Below, one piece after another: positions 13,474 through 21,227 of a DNA stretch of 22,423 bases. The stretch is from JBOFSQ01 sp051651625. GTDB lineage: Bacteria; Planctomycetota; Planctomycetia; Pirellulales; Thermoguttaceae. Positions within the stretch are counted from its first letter, which is position 1; each line of letters begins with the position of its first letter. The position numbers and the translations under genes were made by a program. Where the stretch lies: contig JBOFSQ010000023.1 in assembly GCA_051651625.1 (NCBI GenBank), forward strand, positions 1 through 22,423, in the 5' to 3' direction. The notes beneath the pieces are model-generated. The model saw only the letters and a list, made by a program, of their open reading frames with translations, was not told where the DNA came from and did not search any database.

Positions 13474-15024
13474 TCACAGAACGCGGCACTTGAACCGGAT
13501 TACACCGTATTCGAGCGGGCGGAGTGGGTCGGTGATTTCCCAGCGGAGTACGAGCGAACCGGTACCGTTGCGTTCCGTCAGGAATCCGGTAGCAAGTGAC
13601 GCCTCGGCTGAACCTTCCACGAATTCGAGCCGCGATGTGAGAGAGTCAATGATGGTGACATTGCCAATCGGTTTGTTCCCCATGTTGTCGAATCGCAACG
13701 TGAACTCAACGATGTCGCCGGGGTGCGCGGCGTCGCGGTCGGCAACTTTGACGAGCCTCAAGATCGAACGACTCTCACCATTTTCAACCGCAAACATTGA
13801 CGCCGCATCTTGTTCGTTCGAGACCGCCGCTGCCGCAAGTTGGTGGATGCGTACACGCACACTCTCATTACCCGCCCACGCCTGCGCCTTGATGTGTCCG
13901 CGAACGAGCGACGCCATCGCCTCGCTGTCGAGATAACGTACCGAAAGCTGGCGACTGTAAGACATTACCGCCTCAACGTTTGCGTCGGCGGATGTCATCG
14001 TGTTTGCGCGAGCAGCACTCGGCGCGGCGCGACTTCCAAAACGGTCGAGATTGCTGTCGTGTCTCGCGTAAAGCGGCTGCGTCTCGTTCGACGTTGCACC
14101 GGTTCTTTCGCGTCGTTCGCTACGCTGAGGCGCGACCTCACCCGCATACGCAACGATCCCAACTCGCTGCGCGTCTTGCTGTACCCCTTCAACAACACGC
14201 ACGCTCCGAAAACGCGGAGCGTAAAGCACAACACGTTCCGACTCGACGACCACAACTTTTCCATCAACGGTGTCAAAGTGAGCGACCGTGTCTTCGGGGC
14301 CAAGCTGCGTGACCGTCCAATCATCGTGAACTCGGACTCGCCCACCAGCGTCGCCACCGGAAACGATGTATTCGTCCGGCTCGGACGTTGTGTACGCAAC
14401 GAGAGCAATCGGCGATTCTTCGGTCACAGCATCTGGAAGCGGTTTCGGGATGAGGTCCGCCGAAATTGTTCGCGGTGCCACCGCAGGTTGCGGTTGTGCG
14501 GGCTGAACCGGCATCGGTATCTGTTGTGGCACTTGTTGTGGTGCCTGCTGCATAGGCATCTGCGGAACGAACGTTGGTGACGCTGGCACAACTGCGTTGA
14601 CCGGAACACCGACGGGAGCACCGCTCTGCGACTGGTACGCCGCAACTTGGTGCGGCTGTTCCTGCTGGTAATAAGGCATAACCTGCTGCTGGTACTGCAC
14701 AGGGTATGGTTGCGGTGGAACCATAGCCGAGCTGTATGCGAAACCTTCAGATTCGTTTTGTGCTACCGCAACTTGCGGCGTGAACCACGTCGAAGGATTC
14801 GACCACGACTTCTTCGAACTCGGTTTTGACTGACTCGACTGCGGCGGCGTTGCAGCGTACCGGTTTGGCGTTGCCATCGAGACCTTCTGCGGTTGCTGCT
14901 GGCCTTGCTGTTGACCTGCTGGCGGCGTCAAGAAGTTTGCGTTCCACGTTCCGAGACTCGTACACCCAACGACGGACGCCAAACCGAAAACAACGAGACT
15001 GCTTGCTGCATAAGAACGTTTCAT
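13474..15024 (-). CDS. Q/P-rich envelope lipoprotein with C-terminal DUF11 domain
   Basis: A 516-residue lipoprotein, last gene of a three-gene envelope operon. The start MKRSYAASSLVVFGLASVVGC gives a signal peptide and lipobox ending at Cys21. A long Gln/Pro/Tyr-rich low-complexity part (about 35-200) follows, probably a flexible or wall-spanning tether. Then a conserved planctomycete segment, about residues 215-290 (DEYIVSGGD, PEDTVAHFDTVDGK, VVLYAPRFRSVRVVEG), and a final DUF11-type immunoglobulin-like domain of about 100 residues (VKVADRDAAHPGDIVEFTL, NVTIIDSLTSRLEFVEGS). ATG 15024 is chosen for the signal peptide and AGGG upstream; ATG 15042 overlaps the previous stop and would add six residues. 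Function unknown; structural role in the outer envelope inferred. Confidence 0.85.
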   Translation of the reverse strand: MKRSYAASSLVVFGLASVVGCTSLGTWNANFLTPPAGQQQGQQQPQKVSMATPNRYAATPPQSSQSKPSSKKSWSNPSTWFTPQVAVAQNESEGFAYSSAMVPPQPYPVQYQQQVMPYYQQEQPHQVAAYQSQSGAPVGVPVNAVVPASPTFVPQMPMQQAPQQVPQQIPMPVQPAQPQPAVAPRTISADLIPKPLPDAVTEESPIALVAYTTSEPDEYIVSGGDAGGRVRVHDDWTVTQLGPEDTVAHFDTVDGKVVVVESERVVLYAPRFRSVRVVEGVQQDAQRVGIVAYAGEVAPQRSERRERTGATSNETQPLYARHDSNLDRFGSRAAPSAARANTMTSADANVEAVMSYSRQLSVRYLDSEAMASLVRGHIKAQAWAGNESVRVRIHQLAAAAVSNEQDAASMFAVENGESRSILRLVKVADRDAAHPGDIVEFTLRFDNMGNKPIGNVTIIDSLTSRLEFVEGSAEASLATGFLTERNGTGSLVLRWEITDPLRPLEYGVIRFKCRVL

Positions 15025-15038
15025 TGGAAAGTCCCTCA

Positions 15039-15788
15039 TCATCGAATTAGTGTCGGTGCGGCTGCAACACGTTCACGAAACAGCGTGTTCCCTTGCGGGT
15101 CGCGTGCGAACTCAAGCCACGCTGGGCACCCAAGCAGAAAAGCGGCGTAGTCGCTTGGACTGCCGCTCGGTTGCCGTCCACCGATGCGAACAATCGCAAC
15201 CGGTCGTCCAAGAGTATCAGCCATTGCAAGCGGATCGCTCCCCGGCGGGAGGTTGAGTGGCACGTCGTAGCCACTCGCAACACGTTCAGGCAACGCCGTC
15301 ATCGGATTTTCGACGTAGACAACCTTTGTGACAAACTTGCCGTCCAGAGCGAGAGTGAGGTCGTCGTGTGTGAGCGTGACTTCAATCGGAAACTCTAGCT
15401 CGCGTCCGGCGGGTGGATATACGCGGTCAATCAGTTCGATTGTCGGAAAAACTTCGCTGCCGACCGCGAGCGGAATGCCTGTTACCTTGAAACGGTAGAC
15501 ACGCCCAATCCGCATCCCGACCACGAGTGGAACGGGTTGCGGTTGCACGAAGTCGCCTTCAGCAGCGAGCGCGATTTGTACTCCGTTTGGAGCATTAAAC
15601 CTTACAGGCTGGTACGGCACCGCAGATGGTGCGCCAGCACGGGCCAAACGAGTTTGACCGACTTCACCGAGCGGCATGCCGCTGGTGTTAACTGCGTGCA
15701 TCCCTGCTGGCGGCTGCGCGAAGCAGGTCGCCAACAGAAGCGAAAACAGTATCGCAGTGCAGACTGATCGAGAACGGTTCATTGGCAT
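15039..15788 (-). CDS. Secreted envelope protein, paralogue of the upstream lipoprotein
   Basis: A 249-residue exported protein (signal peptide about 1-24, ending CFA). The central part, MRIGRVYRFKVTGIP, then EVFPTIELIDRVYPP, HDDLTLALDGKFVTKVVYVENP and RPVAIVRIGGR, matches block by block the middle of the next gene upstream (IYRLKLSNIP, ELYPTLEVAP, DFDQVLSGNFITKVVYLPNP, AILAIIRMGNK). The two are therefore paralogues of one planctomycete family I cannot name. GAAGG lies five bases before ATG 15788. The stop overlaps an ATG of the following gene frame (ATGA), supporting one operon. Its Cys near the signal cleavage site does not fit a lipobox (LATC), so it is probably free or bound to partners. 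Confidence 0.8.
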   Translation of the reverse strand: MPMNRSRSVCTAILFSLLLATCFAQPPAGMHAVNTSGMPLGEVGQTRLARAGAPSAVPYQPVRFNAPNGVQIALAAEGDFVQPQPVPLVVGMRIGRVYRFKVTGIPLAVGSEVFPTIELIDRVYPPAGRELEFPIEVTLTHDDLTLALDGKFVTKVVYVENPMTALPERVASGYDVPLNLPPGSDPLAMADTLGRPVAIVRIGGRQPSGSPSDYAAFLLGCPAWLEFARDPQGNTLFRERVAAAPTLIR

Positions 15789-15845
15789 CCTTGCCTTCTG
15801 TATCCGTTGTGTATTCGTCGCGGTTTCAAAAATTCCGCTAGCAAA

Positions 15846-17015
15846 TCACGGCTGCTGTTGCGTCGGCACTGGCGGTGTCATCCGCGACATCCGCGCCTCT
15901 TGGACATTCATGAGCATGTGATACGGTTGGCGTTCGGCGGGTTCGGGGCGTGCGGCGCGCGAGACGTTTTCGACTCGCTGCTCGACACCTTGCGGGTGAT
16001 CGAGTTGTACCATCGTTCCACGCGGAACGTTATTCGGTTGGATAACCGCTGTGCCGACCGACGGTGGTGCGGGGATCGGTTCAGCACGCATAACAGGATA
16101 ACGATTCGTTGCGACCGCACCTTGCGGCAACTGCGGTGGACCGGGACGACCTGTTGTTGTCTTGGTCATCGGCGTTCCATACGCGGGGATGTTGACGCCG
16201 GAAATGGCGTTTTGCGGAATCGAAGAACCAGTCATTCCACCGTTCATCATTGGCGGCATTCCTGCACCTGTTCCCATCATCATTTCTGCTTGGCTCGCGC
16301 GGCTCAAGTCTTTGTTCCCCATTCTGATGATCGCAAGAATCGCACCGCGACGACTCGCCTCGACAACCGGATCGACACCCGGTTCGAGTTGTGTGTTAAC
16401 GAGCGTGCCGACACCAGCCATTGCCAAACCTTGGTATTCCGGGTTCGGAAGGTAGACGACTTTAGTGATGAAGTTACCGGAGAGGACTTGGTCGAAGTCG
16501 TTGTCGGAGAACTCTATCGGGACGGAGTTGTGGGCGAGATATGCTTGCGTGCGTGCCATTGTTGGCGCAACTTCGAGAGTTGGGTACAGCTCTTTTCCGT
16601 AGCGTCCCGGGATGTTTGAAAGTTTGAGGCGATAGATCGCGCCTTGCATGAAGTCGTGAGTCGCTGGTACGACGCACGGTGCCGAGTCGAACGCGCCGCG
16701 ACGAACAACATCCCAGCGAATTTGCATCCCTTCGGGGCCGCCGAAGTAGAGCTGCGATGTCGGCATGACATAAGGCATCATCATCTCTTCGGCAGCGACG
16801 CCCATTTGCGGTGCCATCTGCGGCGCACCCATTTGGCCCGCACCGCTACCGTCTAGCGACATCTGTTGATAACCCTGCGGGATGACGCCCGGGCCGGGGC
16901 CATCGACGCCGTAACCACGGTACGGGACTCCGTGCGGATAACCGCCAGTCATCACCGGTCCCTGACAACCAACCACGACGGTCAGCAGTGTGATCATTCC
17001 AATCGTCAAGCGCAT
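15846..17015 (-). CDS. Met-rich envelope lipoprotein, first gene of the operon
   Basis: A 389-residue lipoprotein. MRLTIGMITLLTVVVGC gives the signal peptide and lipobox, with lipid-accepting Cys17. A Gly/Met/Pro-rich stretch (about 20-90) follows; then the conserved domain shared with the next gene, beginning YFGGPEGMQIRWDV and including FITKVVYLPNP and ILAIIRMGNKD; and finally another Met/Gly/Pro-rich tail with a PPMMNGGM segment. ATG 17015 has GGGGAG about six bases upstream. The same frame stays open to 17168, but that form would bury the lipobox 66 residues inside and lacks a ribosome site. The function is unknown; with its two neighbours it may form an outer-envelope complex. Confidence 0.82.
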   Translation of the reverse strand: MRLTIGMITLLTVVVGCQGPVMTGGYPHGVPYRGYGVDGPGPGVIPQGYQQMSLDGSGAGQMGAPQMAPQMGVAAEEMMMPYVMPTSQLYFGGPEGMQIRWDVVRRGAFDSAPCVVPATHDFMQGAIYRLKLSNIPGRYGKELYPTLEVAPTMARTQAYLAHNSVPIEFSDNDFDQVLSGNFITKVVYLPNPEYQGLAMAGVGTLVNTQLEPGVDPVVEASRRGAILAIIRMGNKDLSRASQAEMMMGTGAGMPPMMNGGMTGSSIPQNAISGVNIPAYGTPMTKTTTGRPGPPQLPQGAVATNRYPVMRAEPIPAPPSVGTAVIQPNNVPRGTMVQLDHPQGVEQRVENVSRAARPEPAERQPYHMLMNVQEARMSRMTPPVPTQQQP

Positions 17016-17029
17016 CGTAGGCTCCCCTT

Positions 17030-17066
17030 GAGACGTGTCTCGTTGCGACGTGACCAACTCTTGGTC
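17030..17066 (-). promoter_or_regulatory. Two small hairpins in the leader of the lipoprotein operon
   Basis: GAGAC-GT-GTCTC at 17030-17041 and GACCAA-CTC-TTGGTC at 17052-17066 lie immediately upstream of the ribosome site for ATG 17015. They could shape the 5' untranslated region or serve as operators between the divergent genes. No clear minus-strand promoter was found here. Confidence 0.35.
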
Positions 17067-17095
17067 TGGACACGCTCGCATCTGTTCCCTATACT
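17067..17095 (+). promoter_or_regulatory. Promoter of the divergent plus-strand gene
   Basis: TGGACA at 17067-17072, a 17-base spacer and TATACT at 17090-17095 form a good sigma70-type promoter, giving a leader of about 85 bases before ATG 17186. Confidence 0.6.
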
Positions 17096-17185
17096 TCACC
17101 AGTGCGGGTAATTCACCCACCTTACGCCACGGCTCGTGCGCGGCGTCGGGCTTCACCCACTCTTTCACTTTTTCGGTAAGATGCG

Positions 17186-18112
17186 ATGGAAATCTTGTGT
17201 CTCTTTTTGCAAAAACGGCGATTTGCGATTCTCTGTTGCGTTATTCTGCTTGTGTTTGGCAGTGTGTTTGCGGCGGATGTGGCACCTGTATCGTCGGCAA
17301 CTTCGGCGGTGTCGCTCTTGCAACGTTCAGCGGCGACGATTCTGATTCACAACACGATTCGCGCTACATTGCGGCTCGACGTTGAGTTGGCTGGTGACGT
17401 ACAGACCGCAGAAGGTCAATACATTGAGCAAAGAAATGACGATCCAACGAGCACGATGATCGGTCAAACGATGTTTCGTCTCGACCTGCAATTTCCGCTG
17501 GATGCGAGTGCGCCGGTCGGGGCGGAGCCAAACTCAATGACGGTCGTTTGCAACGCGCGTAGCATTTCGCATTACACAGCTATTGAAGGAGTCAAACGGC
17601 TTGAGCGTATCGTTGTTAAAGATTTGGACAAAGCGATTCACGAATCGAAAGTGGTTTCGATTCCGTACACGTTGAGTGGACTTGGTGGTTTGGGCGGCCT
17701 AGCGGGGATGGTGAAGCAGCTAATCGTTTACTACGATTTTTCTTCGCCGCCGGAGACGTTTGTTCTTGAGGGGAAGGAGTCGTTTCCAGTTTGGAAGCTG
17801 ACCGGCACGTTGAAGCCTGCGTGGCAGGAACGTCTCGCGGCGGCTCAAACGTTGTCGCCGACCGCCATTCCGACAGAGGTGGAGGTGATTTTGGGACGCG
17901 ACGAGTTGTTCCCGTATCGCGTTCATTATTTTCACCGTCGTGATGCGAAGACGACGGTGACAGTAGCACGTCTCATTTTCGCCGAGCTAGTTTTCGGCGG
18001 TGAACCAGCACCGCTATTCAAGTTTGAGACGTTTGACCGCACCCTACCGCACGGAATAATTCTCGAAGACGTGACCGACTCTTACATCAAGGCTCTGACG
18101 CAAGGTCAGTAA
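17186..18112 (+). CDS. Secreted protein of unknown function
   Basis: A 308-residue exported protein, the only clear plus-strand gene. Residues 1-29 form a signal peptide (basic QKRR, then hydrophobic, ending VFA). The rest is beta-rich: ATLRLDVELAGDVQTAEGQY, TMFRLDLQFPLD, MTVVCNARSISHY, then FVLEGKESFPVWKLTGTLK and VEVILGRDELFPYRVHYFHR, ending FKFETFDRTLPHGIILEDVT. The order of strands and the late phrase in which a polarity value is transferred to a parent model recall LolA/LppX-like lipid-carrier folds, but I cannot confirm this. A Gly-Leu loop (LSGLGGLGGLAG) interrupts the middle. The ribosome site is weak (GGTAAG). It is transcribed away from the envelope lipoprotein operon and may be functionally linked. 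Confidence 0.75.
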   Translation: MEILCLFLQKRRFAILCCVILLVFGSVFAADVAPVSSATSAVSLLQRSAATILIHNTIRATLRLDVELAGDVQTAEGQYIEQRNDDPTSTMIGQTMFRLDLQFPLDASAPVGAEPNSMTVVCNARSISHYTAIEGVKRLERIVVKDLDKAIHESKVVSIPYTLSGLGGLGGLAGMVKQLIVYYDFSSPPETFVLEGKESFPVWKLTGTLKPAWQERLAAAQTLSPTAIPTEVEVILGRDELFPYRVHYFHRRDAKTTVTVARLIFAELVFGGEPAPLFKFETFDRTLPHGIILEDVTDSYIKALTQGQ

Positions 18113-18203
18113 GTCACGAGTTTTGCCAAAGCGCAAGCGATCAGTGCATCAGAAATGGTAAGAATGACACAATTCTTGAAAGTGTCAAAAGCCTAGAAAA
18201 GCA

Positions 18204-18239
18204 GGGCTTTGCGGCGTGTTGCCACCTACCGCAAAGCCC
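18204..18239 (-). terminator. Hairpin after tRNA-Ser, possibly bidirectional
   Basis: GGGCTTTGCGG at 18204-18214 pairs perfectly with CCGCAAAGCCC at 18229-18239. It starts six bases after the tRNA 3' end on the minus strand and is followed there by TGCTTTTCT. It also ends the plus-strand gene region, so it may act both ways. Confidence 0.6.
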
Positions 18240-18244
18240 CCAGA

Positions 18245-18329
18245 CGGAGAGGACAGGATTTGAACCTGCGGATCCCGGAGGATCACGGGTTTAGCAAACC
18301 CGCGCATTCGACCACTCTGCCACCTCTCC
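18245..18329 (-). tRNA. tRNA-Ser (anticodon GCU)
   Basis: The minus strand gives an 85-base cloverleaf. The acceptor stem is GGAGAGG (18329-18323) with CCTCTCC (18252-18246), and the discriminator is G at 18245, as for serine tRNAs. The anticodon stem-loop is CGGGT-TTGCTAA-ACCCG, so the anticodon is GCT, reading AGC and AGU. A long variable arm (GATCC-TCC-GGATC type) follows, then the T arm with GGTTCAAATCC. CCA is not encoded. It has its own promoter and a downstream hairpin. Confidence 0.96.
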
Positions 18330-18349
18330 CAAATGTCTTACGCGGCGGA

Positions 18350-18377
18350 ATTATACGCCTTCTCTTTCGCTTGGCAA
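18350..18377 (-). promoter_or_regulatory. tRNA-Ser promoter overlapping the end of the HD gene
   Basis: On the minus strand TTGCCA (18372-18377), 16 bases, then consensus TATAAT (18350-18355). The -10 box overlaps the stop codon of the preceding HD gene and the tRNA begins 21 bases later. Confidence 0.8.
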
Positions 18378-19379
18378 GACGTTAACACGATAAATTGGAT
18401 AACCAAGCAAAGTCCGTTTCGACGAAATCTCACCCTTCCCTATCTCACGCAGATTTATATTGTCAAAGACGCCAATCATCGCGTCAAGTGAATCAGCGTG
18501 GTGAACAATCATCGCCTCCATCGTCATCGGCGGCTTCGGCGAACCCCACTCCGCCGTTCGCTGGTGAGACAAAATGATGTGCTCAAGATGCAAAAGCGTT
18601 TTGTCGTCGAGAGATTTGATCGTCCTACCGATGTCGCGTACGATGTCGCGTCCGAGAATGATGTGACCCATCAGCTCGCCCTCCGTCGTGTGGTGCCCCG
18701 GCACGTCACCGACAGTCATTTCAGTCACTTTACCGATGTCGTGTAAAATTCCACCAGCCACAGCGACGGGGCGTGATATACGTTCTTTGCGGGCCGAATA
18801 CATCTCGTCATAGTGGTCAAGTATGCGGACGACAATGCGTGTGACCGATAGCGTGTGTTCCAGAAGGCCAGCAATGAAGTTGTGATGGTAAACTCGCGCG
18901 GCAGCCGCTTCGAGTAGCGGCGTGCGATAAGTTGTGAAAACCTTTGCAATAAGTTGCGTCAGTCCACTCTTGCCGCAGTTTCGCTGCGCGATGTGCTGAA
19001 TCTCATCAAACATCTGCTCCGGCTCAAAATCCGACTTCCGCATACAAGCTCGCCGGTCAAAACCATCGAGTTTGTCGTCGTCAGTTACGGGGCGAATTTT
19101 TTTGATGTCAAGCTGCAAACCAAACTTCGTGTTCAACAATGTGGCACGCAGCTTGAAGCAGTCGCCAACAAACCAATTGTCAGTAAAATCGACGAAGTAC
19201 GGCGAATCAAGCCAAATGTGGTTGCGAACTTCACGTTGCGAATCGCCAAACGCAACCCGATAATACGGCTTCCCATCCCGCGTTTGCAAACGTTCCTTCT
19301 CCGCTAGGCGAGCGAAGGTGTCAACTTCGTGGCCAACTTCCATCGCTGAAAATGGAACGATTGTTGGAATAGCGTTCAT
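18351..19379 (-). CDS. OB-fold/HD-domain phosphohydrolase, YhaM-like 3'-5' exoribonuclease
   Basis: A 342-residue cytoplasmic protein with the two-domain plan of YhaM-type 3'-to-5' exoribonucleases. Residues about 15-95 form an OB-fold-like nucleic-acid-binding part (KPYYRVAFGD, FKLRATLLNTKFGLQLDI). Residues about 160-320 are an HD metal-dependent phosphohydrolase with His175 (GLLEHTLSVTR), the HD pair His213-Asp214 (GGILHDIGK), His239 (GHIILG) and HHADSLDA. The block EWGSPKPP before it is typical of this family. In Firmicutes the enzyme trims RNA ends; the same role here is inferred. It has a strong promoter and is followed by tRNA-Ser. ATG 19379 is the only reasonable start. Confidence 0.86.
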   Translation of the reverse strand: MNAIPTIVPFSAMEVGHEVDTFARLAEKERLQTRDGKPYYRVAFGDSQREVRNHIWLDSPYFVDFTDNWFVGDCFKLRATLLNTKFGLQLDIKKIRPVTDDDKLDGFDRRACMRKSDFEPEQMFDEIQHIAQRNCGKSGLTQLIAKVFTTYRTPLLEAAAARVYHHNFIAGLLEHTLSVTRIVVRILDHYDEMYSARKERISRPVAVAGGILHDIGKVTEMTVGDVPGHHTTEGELMGHIILGRDIVRDIGRTIKSLDDKTLLHLEHIILSHQRTAEWGSPKPPMTMEAMIVHHADSLDAMIGVFDNINLREIGKGEISSKRTLLGYPIYRVNVLPSEREGV

Positions 19380-19456
19380 TGGTGGCTCTCAAGACGGGGA
19401 ACCGTCCACGGTTTATACGAAGGCACGAAAAGTAGATGACTAAACAAGTGGGCGGA

Positions 19457-19484
19457 AGTATAGAAAACTTGCCCGCAGTGTCAA
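19457..19484 (-). promoter_or_regulatory. Promoter of the YhaM-like gene
   Basis: On the minus strand TTGACA (19479-19484), 16 bases, then TATACT (19457-19462). It gives a leader of about 70 bases before ATG 19379. Confidence 0.75.
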
Positions 19485-19492
19485 GTAGTTCA

Positions 19493-19561
19493 GGTTCGGC
19501 ATAGTGGAATCCTCCAGTTATCAACGCCGTAGGCGTTTGGAGGGTTCGGCTATGCCGAACC
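19493..19561. repeat. Nested palindromes after purN
   Basis: GGTTCGGCATAG at 19493-19504 is exactly inverted as CTATGCCGAACC at 19550-19561. Inside, CCTCCA (19511-19516) pairs with TGGAGG (19538-19543) around AACGCC-GTA-GGCGTT (19523-19537). The right end can alternatively fold as GGTTCGGC-TAT-GCCGAACC (19543-19561). The layout, including the GTA-centred hairpin, recalls the 6902-7089 element. It follows the purN stop and may also help end its transcript. Confidence 0.75.
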
Positions 19562-19590
19562 GCTGTTCGGGTGCAAGTTTCCGAACAGGT

Positions 19591-20205
19591 CTATTGTTGA
19601 ACCACAACTCTGCGGCCAACAATTTTGATGCGGTTTTGCGCGATAAGTTCAATCGCTTCTGGGTACGCGATTTTTTCTTGCTCGAAGACACGCGCAGCGA
19701 GAACGTCAGCGGTGTCGTCATCGTGAACAGCGACGACACGTTGCAAAATAACTGCACCGTGGTCGTACTCGTTATCGACGAAGTGAACCGTACACCCCGT
19801 CACCTTCACGCCGTAATCTAACACCGCTTGATGAACGTGGTGGCCGTAAAAACCGTGTCCTGAAAATGCGGGGATCAGCGACGGATGAATGTTAACAACG
19901 CGCGACTCAAAATCACGAGGTATCAACAAACGTTTCAGATAACCAGCAAGAACAACAAGCTCCACACCTGCTTCACGACACGCCGCAAAAACGGCGTCGC
20001 TGAACGCGGTAACATCAGCGAAGTCACGCGGGGCAATCGTCTGCGACGCGATCTGTCCGCGCTCGGCGTAGACCAGCCCTCCCGCATTGGCACGACTTGA
20101 GACGACAAGAACAACCTCCGCCGACAACTTCCCCGCCGACGACAAGTCAAGCAAGTGCGCAAGCGAACGACCCGTTCCAGAAATGAGTACGGCAATTTTG
20201 AGCAT
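19591..20205 (-). CDS. purN: Phosphoribosylglycinamide formyltransferase
   Basis: The 204-residue enzyme transfers a formyl group from 10-formyltetrahydrofolate to GAR, the third step of purine synthesis. The phosphate loop is ISGTGRSLAHLLD at residues 8-20. The catalytic block NIHPSLIPAF gives Asn105 and His107. HFVDNEYDHGAVI places Asp144 as the third catalytic residue, in the same spacing as the E. coli enzyme. Length is normal. It stands alone with its own promoter, away from other pur genes in this window. The start ATG 20205 lacks a clear ribosome site but MLKIAVLISG is the normal family beginning. Confidence 0.95.
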   Translation of the reverse strand: MLKIAVLISGTGRSLAHLLDLSSAGKLSAEVVLVVSSRANAGGLVYAERGQIASQTIAPRDFADVTAFSDAVFAACREAGVELVVLAGYLKRLLIPRDFESRVVNIHPSLIPAFSGHGFYGHHVHQAVLDYGVKVTGCTVHFVDNEYDHGAVILQRVVAVHDDDTADVLAARVFEQEKIAYPEAIELIAQNRIKIVGRRVVVQQ

Positions 20206-20253
20206 TTGGTTCAGTATGGTGAACGACGCATTATCGGGTGAAAACGAGGGCCA

Positions 20254-20282
20254 CTTATAACACCGTCAACCGCTGCTGTCAA
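20254..20282 (-). promoter_or_regulatory. Promoter of purN
   Basis: On the minus strand TTGACA (20277-20282), a 17-base spacer and TATAAG (20254-20259). It gives a leader of about 40 bases. Confidence 0.75.
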
Positions 20283-20300
20283 GTCGCGTGTTTCCATTTT

Positions 20301-21227
20301 TTACGGCGTAGTGGAAGAAAGTCGCCGAGTGTTGGGAAGAGTTTCGTTGCGTGCGACAAATCTACTCAAGACGGTTTGAGTTTTCTGTGCCAAAACGGTA
20401 GCGGTCCATCGAGGCGTCATTGTCACGAGCTGCGGTTTGGTGGAGGGCAAAGCCTTCGAATCGACAAGTAACGGTCTAACACTCCGCCGCTGGTATTTCA
20501 AAAACCAACGATAGAGTTCTGGATTGGAATAAACTTCTTGCCATATCGCGTGGCTGCCGTTTGGAATGGTCGTAAATTTCACATCTGCACAGCCGACCGA
20601 CTTCATCGCCGAAACCATTTCGGCACTGTTCGTCCACGGAACGACTTCATCGGCGTCGCCGTGAAAAATCCAGGCTGGAACCGACTTGAGCCGTTCTGCT
20701 TTCGCCGCATCTCCGCCACCACATATCGGAGCGATTGCGGTAACGTGTTCCGGCATGGCACACGCCATTTCAAACGTTCCAAAACCGCCCATACTCAATC
20801 CTGTAATATAGACACGCGTTGGATCAACGGCAAAACGTCCCAAATCAGAGCCGATTACTTCGTCGAGGAGTTTACGAAGTTTTTCTGCATTCCAACCGTG
20901 TTTTGGCGTAACGGGACTGACGACGATAAATGGAAAGTCTCGCGGTAAAATCTTTTCGTGTGCATAGAAGGCAATGTCACACGTTTTGAGATGTGTGACA
21001 TCTTTTCCTATCTCGCCAGCTCCATGCAAGAAAAGAATAAGTGGTGACTTTCCTGTTGGAAACGCCCCGCGAGGAAAATGGACAAGGTAATCGTAACCAC
21101 CAACCCAATCGCGTCGGCACACGATTGTCGAGCCGAATAGCCACGTCTGCACATCGAATGCGACGCGCCCAACGACTATCGCGGTTGCCAGAATCCACAG
21201 CGTCAAAAATGCGAGACGCATGTTCAC
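20301..21227 (-). CDS. Membrane-anchored or secreted alpha/beta hydrolase (esterase/PHB-depolymerase-like)
   Basis: A 308-residue serine hydrolase. Residues about 3-22 are hydrophobic and form a signal peptide or anchor. The oxyanion region is LILFLHGAGEIG at 63-74, the nucleophile elbow GLSMGG at 143-148 with Ser145, the acid is Asp193 or Asp191 in HGDADEVVP, and the base His226 in GSHAIW. This triad and the phrases around it resemble the polyhydroxybutyrate-depolymerase/feruloyl-esterase-like (LpqC) group; the natural ester is unknown. A tail of about 58 residues after the catalytic domain (251-308) is basic and not part of the fold. The GTG start at 21227 has AGGAGG five bases upstream and overlaps the stop of the previous gene by three bases, so the two are co-translated. 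Confidence 0.83.
   Translation of the reverse strand: MNMRLAFLTLWILATAIVVGRVAFDVQTWLFGSTIVCRRDWVGGYDYLVHFPRGAFPTGKSPLILFLHGAGEIGKDVTHLKTCDIAFYAHEKILPRDFPFIVVSPVTPKHGWNAEKLRKLLDEVIGSDLGRFAVDPTRVYITGLSMGGFGTFEMACAMPEHVTAIAPICGGGDAAKAERLKSVPAWIFHGDADEVVPWTNSAEMVSAMKSVGCADVKFTTIPNGSHAIWQEVYSNPELYRWFLKYQRRSVRPLLVDSKALPSTKPQLVTMTPRWTATVLAQKTQTVLSRFVARNETLPNTRRLSSTTP

Noticed and set aside
13810..14580. Plus-strand open frame of 256 codons
   Set aside because: Antisense to the Q/P-rich lipoprotein; the basic, His/Arg-rich composition comes from the low-complexity opposite strand.
17016..17168. N-terminal extension of the Met-rich lipoprotein
   Set aside because: The frame is open and protein-like, but it would place the lipobox at residue 66, and only ATG 17015 has a ribosome site.
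18130..18200. Possible small ORF or RNA between the plus-strand gene and tRNA-Ser
   Set aside because: Only a short TGACAC/GTGTCA inverted repeat is present; no start with a ribosome site and no conserved RNA fold seen.
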